Origin: an uncultured Bacteroidales bacterium | GTDB taxonomy: Bacteria; Bacteroidota; Bacteroidia; Bacteroidales; JAUNSR01 | Direction: 5' to 3' | Assembly (NCBI GenBank): GCA_947074245.1 | Contig: CAMTOW010000092.1 | Span: forward strand, 1 to 7,425 | Length of the DNA stretch: 7,425 nt | Shown: one piece after another, positions 5,235-7,425 of the stretch | Numbering within the stretch: the stretch's first letter is position 1 | How the letters are laid out: each line of letters begins with the position of its first letter | The notes under the pieces: generated by a model | What the model was told of the DNA's origin: nothing | What the model saw: only the letters and a program-made list of their open reading frames with translations | Database searches by the model: none | Program-made: the position numbers and the translations under genes

Positions 5235-5984
5235 ATGAAAAAGATTGTTTTTCTCAGACACGGCGAAAGCGAATGGAATAAAGAAAACCGATTTACAGGT
5301 TGGACCGATGTAGACCTTTCCGATAAAGGGAAAAAAGAAGCCTGGCATGCAGGTGAAGAACTGATTAAGAACGGTTTCATTTTCAATCGCGCTTATACCT
5401 CTTATTTAAAACGTGCGATCAAAACTCTGAATATCGTACTGGACTGTATGAATCAGGATTGGTTGAAAGTGGAAAAAGACTGGCGTCTGAATGAAAAACA
5501 TTATGGTATTCTTCAAGGGTTGAATAAAGCAGAAACGGCTCAAGAATACGGAGAGGATCAGGTGAAACGCTGGAGACGCAGCTACGATATCGCTCCGCCG
5601 GCCCTCTCTGACGACGATCCCCGCAATCCGAAATTCGATACCCGCTATCGAGAAATACCTCGCGACGAATTACCCACTACGGAATCCCTGCAAGACACGG
5701 TGATTCGTTGTATGCCCTATTGGGATCATGTGATATTCCCCTCTCTCAAAACAGATGAACAGATCTTGATAGTCGCTCATGGCAACAGTCTTCGCGGCAT
5801 CATCAAGAACTTAAAGAATATCTCAGACAATGATATCGCCGAATTCAATATTCCGACAGGAGTCCCCTATGTATTTGAATTCGATGAGAAAAACAACCTG
5901 ATTCGAGATTATTATCTGGGAGATCAGGAAGAGATCGACCGACAAATCGCAAGCGTACGAAACCAAGGATTAGCCAATCACTAA
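5235..5984 (+). CDS. gpmA: 2,3-bisphosphoglycerate-dependent phosphoglycerate mutase
   Basis: A 249-residue protein of full family length that interconverts 3- and 2-phosphoglycerate in glycolysis and gluconeogenesis through a phospho-histidine intermediate. Key residues: LRHGESEWN (7-15) with R8 and phospho-acceptor H9; ENRFTGWTDVDLS (17-29); R60 in TSYLKRA; E87 in RLNEKHYG (84-91), the general acid/base; WRRSYDIAPP (113-122); and H182 in VAHGNSLRGI (180-189). These correspond to R10, H11, R62, E89 and H184 of the Escherichia coli enzyme. The long insert before the second histidine marks the dPGM rather than the phosphatase-like branch. The ATG at 5235 fits the family start. No consensus promoter is seen in the 88-base gap upstream, so it may be transcribed from the acetyltransferase side. 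It is followed after 21 bases by a second acetyltransferase gene. Confidence 0.97.
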   Translation: MKKIVFLRHGESEWNKENRFTGWTDVDLSDKGKKEAWHAGEELIKNGFIFNRAYTSYLKRAIKTLNIVLDCMNQDWLKVEKDWRLNEKHYGILQGLNKAETAQEYGEDQVKRWRRSYDIAPPALSDDDPRNPKFDTRYREIPRDELPTTESLQDTVIRCMPYWDHVIFPSLKTDEQILIVAHGNSLRGIIKNLKNISDNDIAEFNIPTGVPYVFEFDEKNNLIRDYYLGDQEEIDRQIASVRNQGLANH

Positions 5985-6005
5985 AATAACACTCTTAACG
6001 ACTCC

Positions 6006-6443
6006 ATGATACGACCTTTCATAACCGACGAAGCCACACTCCTCGTCGATTTATGGCTTCGTGCGTCTGAACGGTCACACGGATTCATAGATCTTTCTTA
6101 CTGGCAATCGAATGCCGAAGCCATGCGTTGCGTTTATATACCAATGGCAGAGACGTCCGTATACGTCGATTCCGAAAACAAGCCAAGAGGATTTATCTCT
6201 CTGAGCGGCAATACAATCGCGGCCTTATTCGTCGACCCGACCTACCAAGGTTTGGGCATAGGCTATCAACTGATCGCCTATGCCCTGACACGCCATCCCC
6301 GATTGGAACTTTACGTCTATTGCAAAAACCATAAAGCCATCCGCTTCTATCTTAAGTCAGGCTTCTCCGTCATCGACAAAACCCGAGATATCCCCACCGG
6401 AGAATTCCAATATAAAATGCAAAATGATCAACAATCGCCATGA
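6006..6443 (+). CDS. GNAT family N-acetyltransferase, YjaB-like
   Basis: A compact 145-residue GNAT enzyme. It resembles Escherichia coli YjaB along its length: LWLRASERSHGFI (16-28) matches the YjaB start region, and GFISLSGNTIAALFVDPTYQGLGIG (62-86) contains strand 4 and the acetyl-CoA loop Q81-G-L-G-I-G86, a complete Q/RxxGxG motif. NHKAIRFYLKSGF (108-120) is motif B with the usual Tyr. The natural acceptor of this group is not established to my knowledge. It starts 21 bases after gpmA and is probably co-transcribed with it. Its ATG has no Shine-Dalgarno sequence, like its neighbours. It ends in TGA, and no terminator-like hairpin with a T-tract follows. Confidence 0.9.
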   Translation: MIRPFITDEATLLVDLWLRASERSHGFIDLSYWQSNAEAMRCVYIPMAETSVYVDSENKPRGFISLSGNTIAALFVDPTYQGLGIGYQLIAYALTRHPRLELYVYCKNHKAIRFYLKSGFSVIDKTRDIPTGEFQYKMQNDQQSP

Positions 6444-6535
6444 CATGAGCCACTTGAGGTGATTCCGGGCATTAAACATTTTACACAGCAGTGATGTTAT
6501 ACCCTTAGAAAAAACTCCTAATCCCCCACTATACT
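6444..6535 (+). other. short spacer before the last gene
   Basis: These 92 bases between the second acetyltransferase and the following gene show no TAnnTTTG box and no terminator. CACTTGAGGTG (near 6450) can form a tiny 3-4 bp stem only. Read-through from upstream is the simplest view. Confidence 0.4.
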
Positions 6536-7378
6536 ATGGATGCTCTGAAATTTGTAGAAGCATGTCAGGAACAAAGCCCGATCGACTTATACGATGTTGC
6601 TCTCGGGGTTTTTACTACTGATTTGCCGGAAGAACTTTTTGAAAACTACGATGTAATGATGACAATCGAGCTTCTTGCCAATACACTCTATGAAGACAAG
6701 GAATTCGAAAAAGCACGCCAATTGGTAGAAGTGTTACAATGCCATCAGCCTGAACTGTATCAGGAGTGTTCATTTTCTTTGCTTCCGCCACTTATCACCT
6801 ATTCATTATTCAAAGGCGAAAAAGAGAAAGCCGAATATTACATGAAAGAGTTGGCGATTGCACCGGAGGAAGATTTCCTATTGTTTGTCCATATGCTCGA
6901 TCTGATTGACGCTTATGGATATATCGATATGATGGATCGCATCGTAACCGGCGTACTGAATTCCGACAATCATCTGGATGATGAAGATCATGAGATTCTC
7001 GAATCTTATATCATGCCGGTAGAAAGCCAAACGGAGTATGATTCGCTCAAAGAGATTCGCGAAGATTTCTTAGATATCGCAGAAGAACTTAACTTATCGG
7101 CAGTAACGGCCGAAAATATCGTAGACGCATTAATTGATTATTTCGAACGGAACCTGTCGGAAGGAGTTACCGATAAAATCATATTGGAAGAAAAATCATT
7201 CCGAAACTACATTATTGGCCTGCTCGATATTGAATATATGGATACTTACGAATATGCAGCGATGGTGCTTTGGGGAAGCGTATATTTGATCGACCTGATG
7301 AAAAAGAGAGGACAAATGACTGCAGAGGATGCCGACAAGTCGCTTGAAATCATCCGAAAAATCAAAGCGTTCATTATG
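6536..7378 (+). CDS. unrecognised acidic, helix-rich protein, 3' end missing
   Basis: An ATG at 6536 opens a frame of 281 genuine codons that is still open when genomic sequence ends at 7378. An in-frame TAG at 6506-6508 and the absence of another ATG fix this start. The frame begins MDALKFVEACQEQSPIDLYD. The protein is rich in Asp, Glu and Leu with few basic residues, has no signal peptide or clear membrane segment, and is probably cytoplasmic. The pattern suggests helical pairs. Residues 53-69 (EDKEFEKARQLVEVLQC) and 93-107 (KGEKEKAEYYMKELA) look like tetratricopeptide-type helices, but the consensus is weak. Residues 186-209 (LNLSAVTAENIVDALIDYF and following) form another amphipathic stretch. 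I do not recognise a family. The frame continues into the adapter for 15 further codons that are not part of the protein. Confidence 0.8.
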
Positions 7379-7425
7379 AGATCGGAAGAGCACACGTCTG
7401 AACTCCAGTCACTCCGGAGAATCTC
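7379..7425 (+). other. Illumina TruSeq adapter joined to the contig end (not genomic)
   Basis: From 7379 the sequence reads AGATCGGAAGAGC, then ACACGTCTGAACTCCAGTCAC to 7412, the Illumina TruSeq index-adapter stem. Next comes TCCGGAGA (7413-7420), which equals the TruSeq HT i7 index D702 as I remember it, and then ATCTC (7421-7425), the first bases of the constant adapter segment after the index. The exact order of stem, 8-base index and continuation leaves little doubt. In the frame of the preceding gene it translates as RSEEHTSELQSLRRI, a tail well known as an artefact in protein databases. It should be trimmed; the first A may come from A-tailing or from the genome. Confidence 0.98.

Noticed and set aside
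7196..7393. 65-codon minus-strand frame at the right end
   Set aside because: It is antisense to the last gene, and its first codons lie in adapter sequence.
7379..7425. C-terminal tail RSEEHTSELQSLRRI as a real or novel protein end
   Set aside because: The DNA is Illumina adapter plus index, so the residues are an artefact.

Overview
The window looks like chromosomal core DNA from a Bacteroidetes bacterium, most likely order Bacteroidales and close to Parabacteroides. Evidence: the thrS-infC-rpmI-rplT cluster encodes proteins that closely resemble Bacteroidales versions. Start codons mostly lack Shine-Dalgarno sequences. Promoter candidates fit the Bacteroidetes pattern (TTTG, then TAnnTTTG) rather than TTGACA/TATAAT. 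Genus placement rests on remembered family sequences, not on a search.

Left part, minus strand (1-3120): threonyl-tRNA synthetase (thrS), initiation factor IF3 (infC), ribosomal protein L35 (rpmI) and the first seven codons of L20 (rplT), which runs off the left edge. thrS and infC abut with no spacer. A good promoter lies upstream of thrS, and its -33 element is embedded in the T-tract of the terminator-like hairpin of the preceding operon.

Middle part, minus strand (3176-4224): a two-gene unit, a small membrane protein of unknown function followed after 5 bases by a macrodomain ADP-ribose hydrolase/deacetylase. A gap of 385 bases (4225-4609) separates it from the divergent plus-strand genes. 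The gap holds two consecutive hairpins, the second with a T-tract, and a TAATTTTG box upstream. This is a candidate small RNA of about 100 nt or an attenuated leader.

Right part, plus strand (4610-7378): a GNAT acetyltransferase, 2,3-bisphosphoglycerate-dependent phosphoglycerate mutase (gpmA), a second GNAT of YjaB type, and the start of an acidic, helix-rich protein that I do not recognise.

The last 47 bases (7379-7425) are not genomic. They are an Illumina TruSeq adapter, its 8-base index and the start of the following adapter segment, joined to the real sequence. The open frame continues through the adapter in frame, so a gene caller would append a false tail beginning RSEEHTSELQS to the last protein.

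Overall this is ordinary housekeeping DNA. I found no convincing new defence or mobile system. The items most worth checking are the adapter join, the intergenic RNA candidate, the membrane protein/macrodomain pair, and the unrecognised acidic protein.
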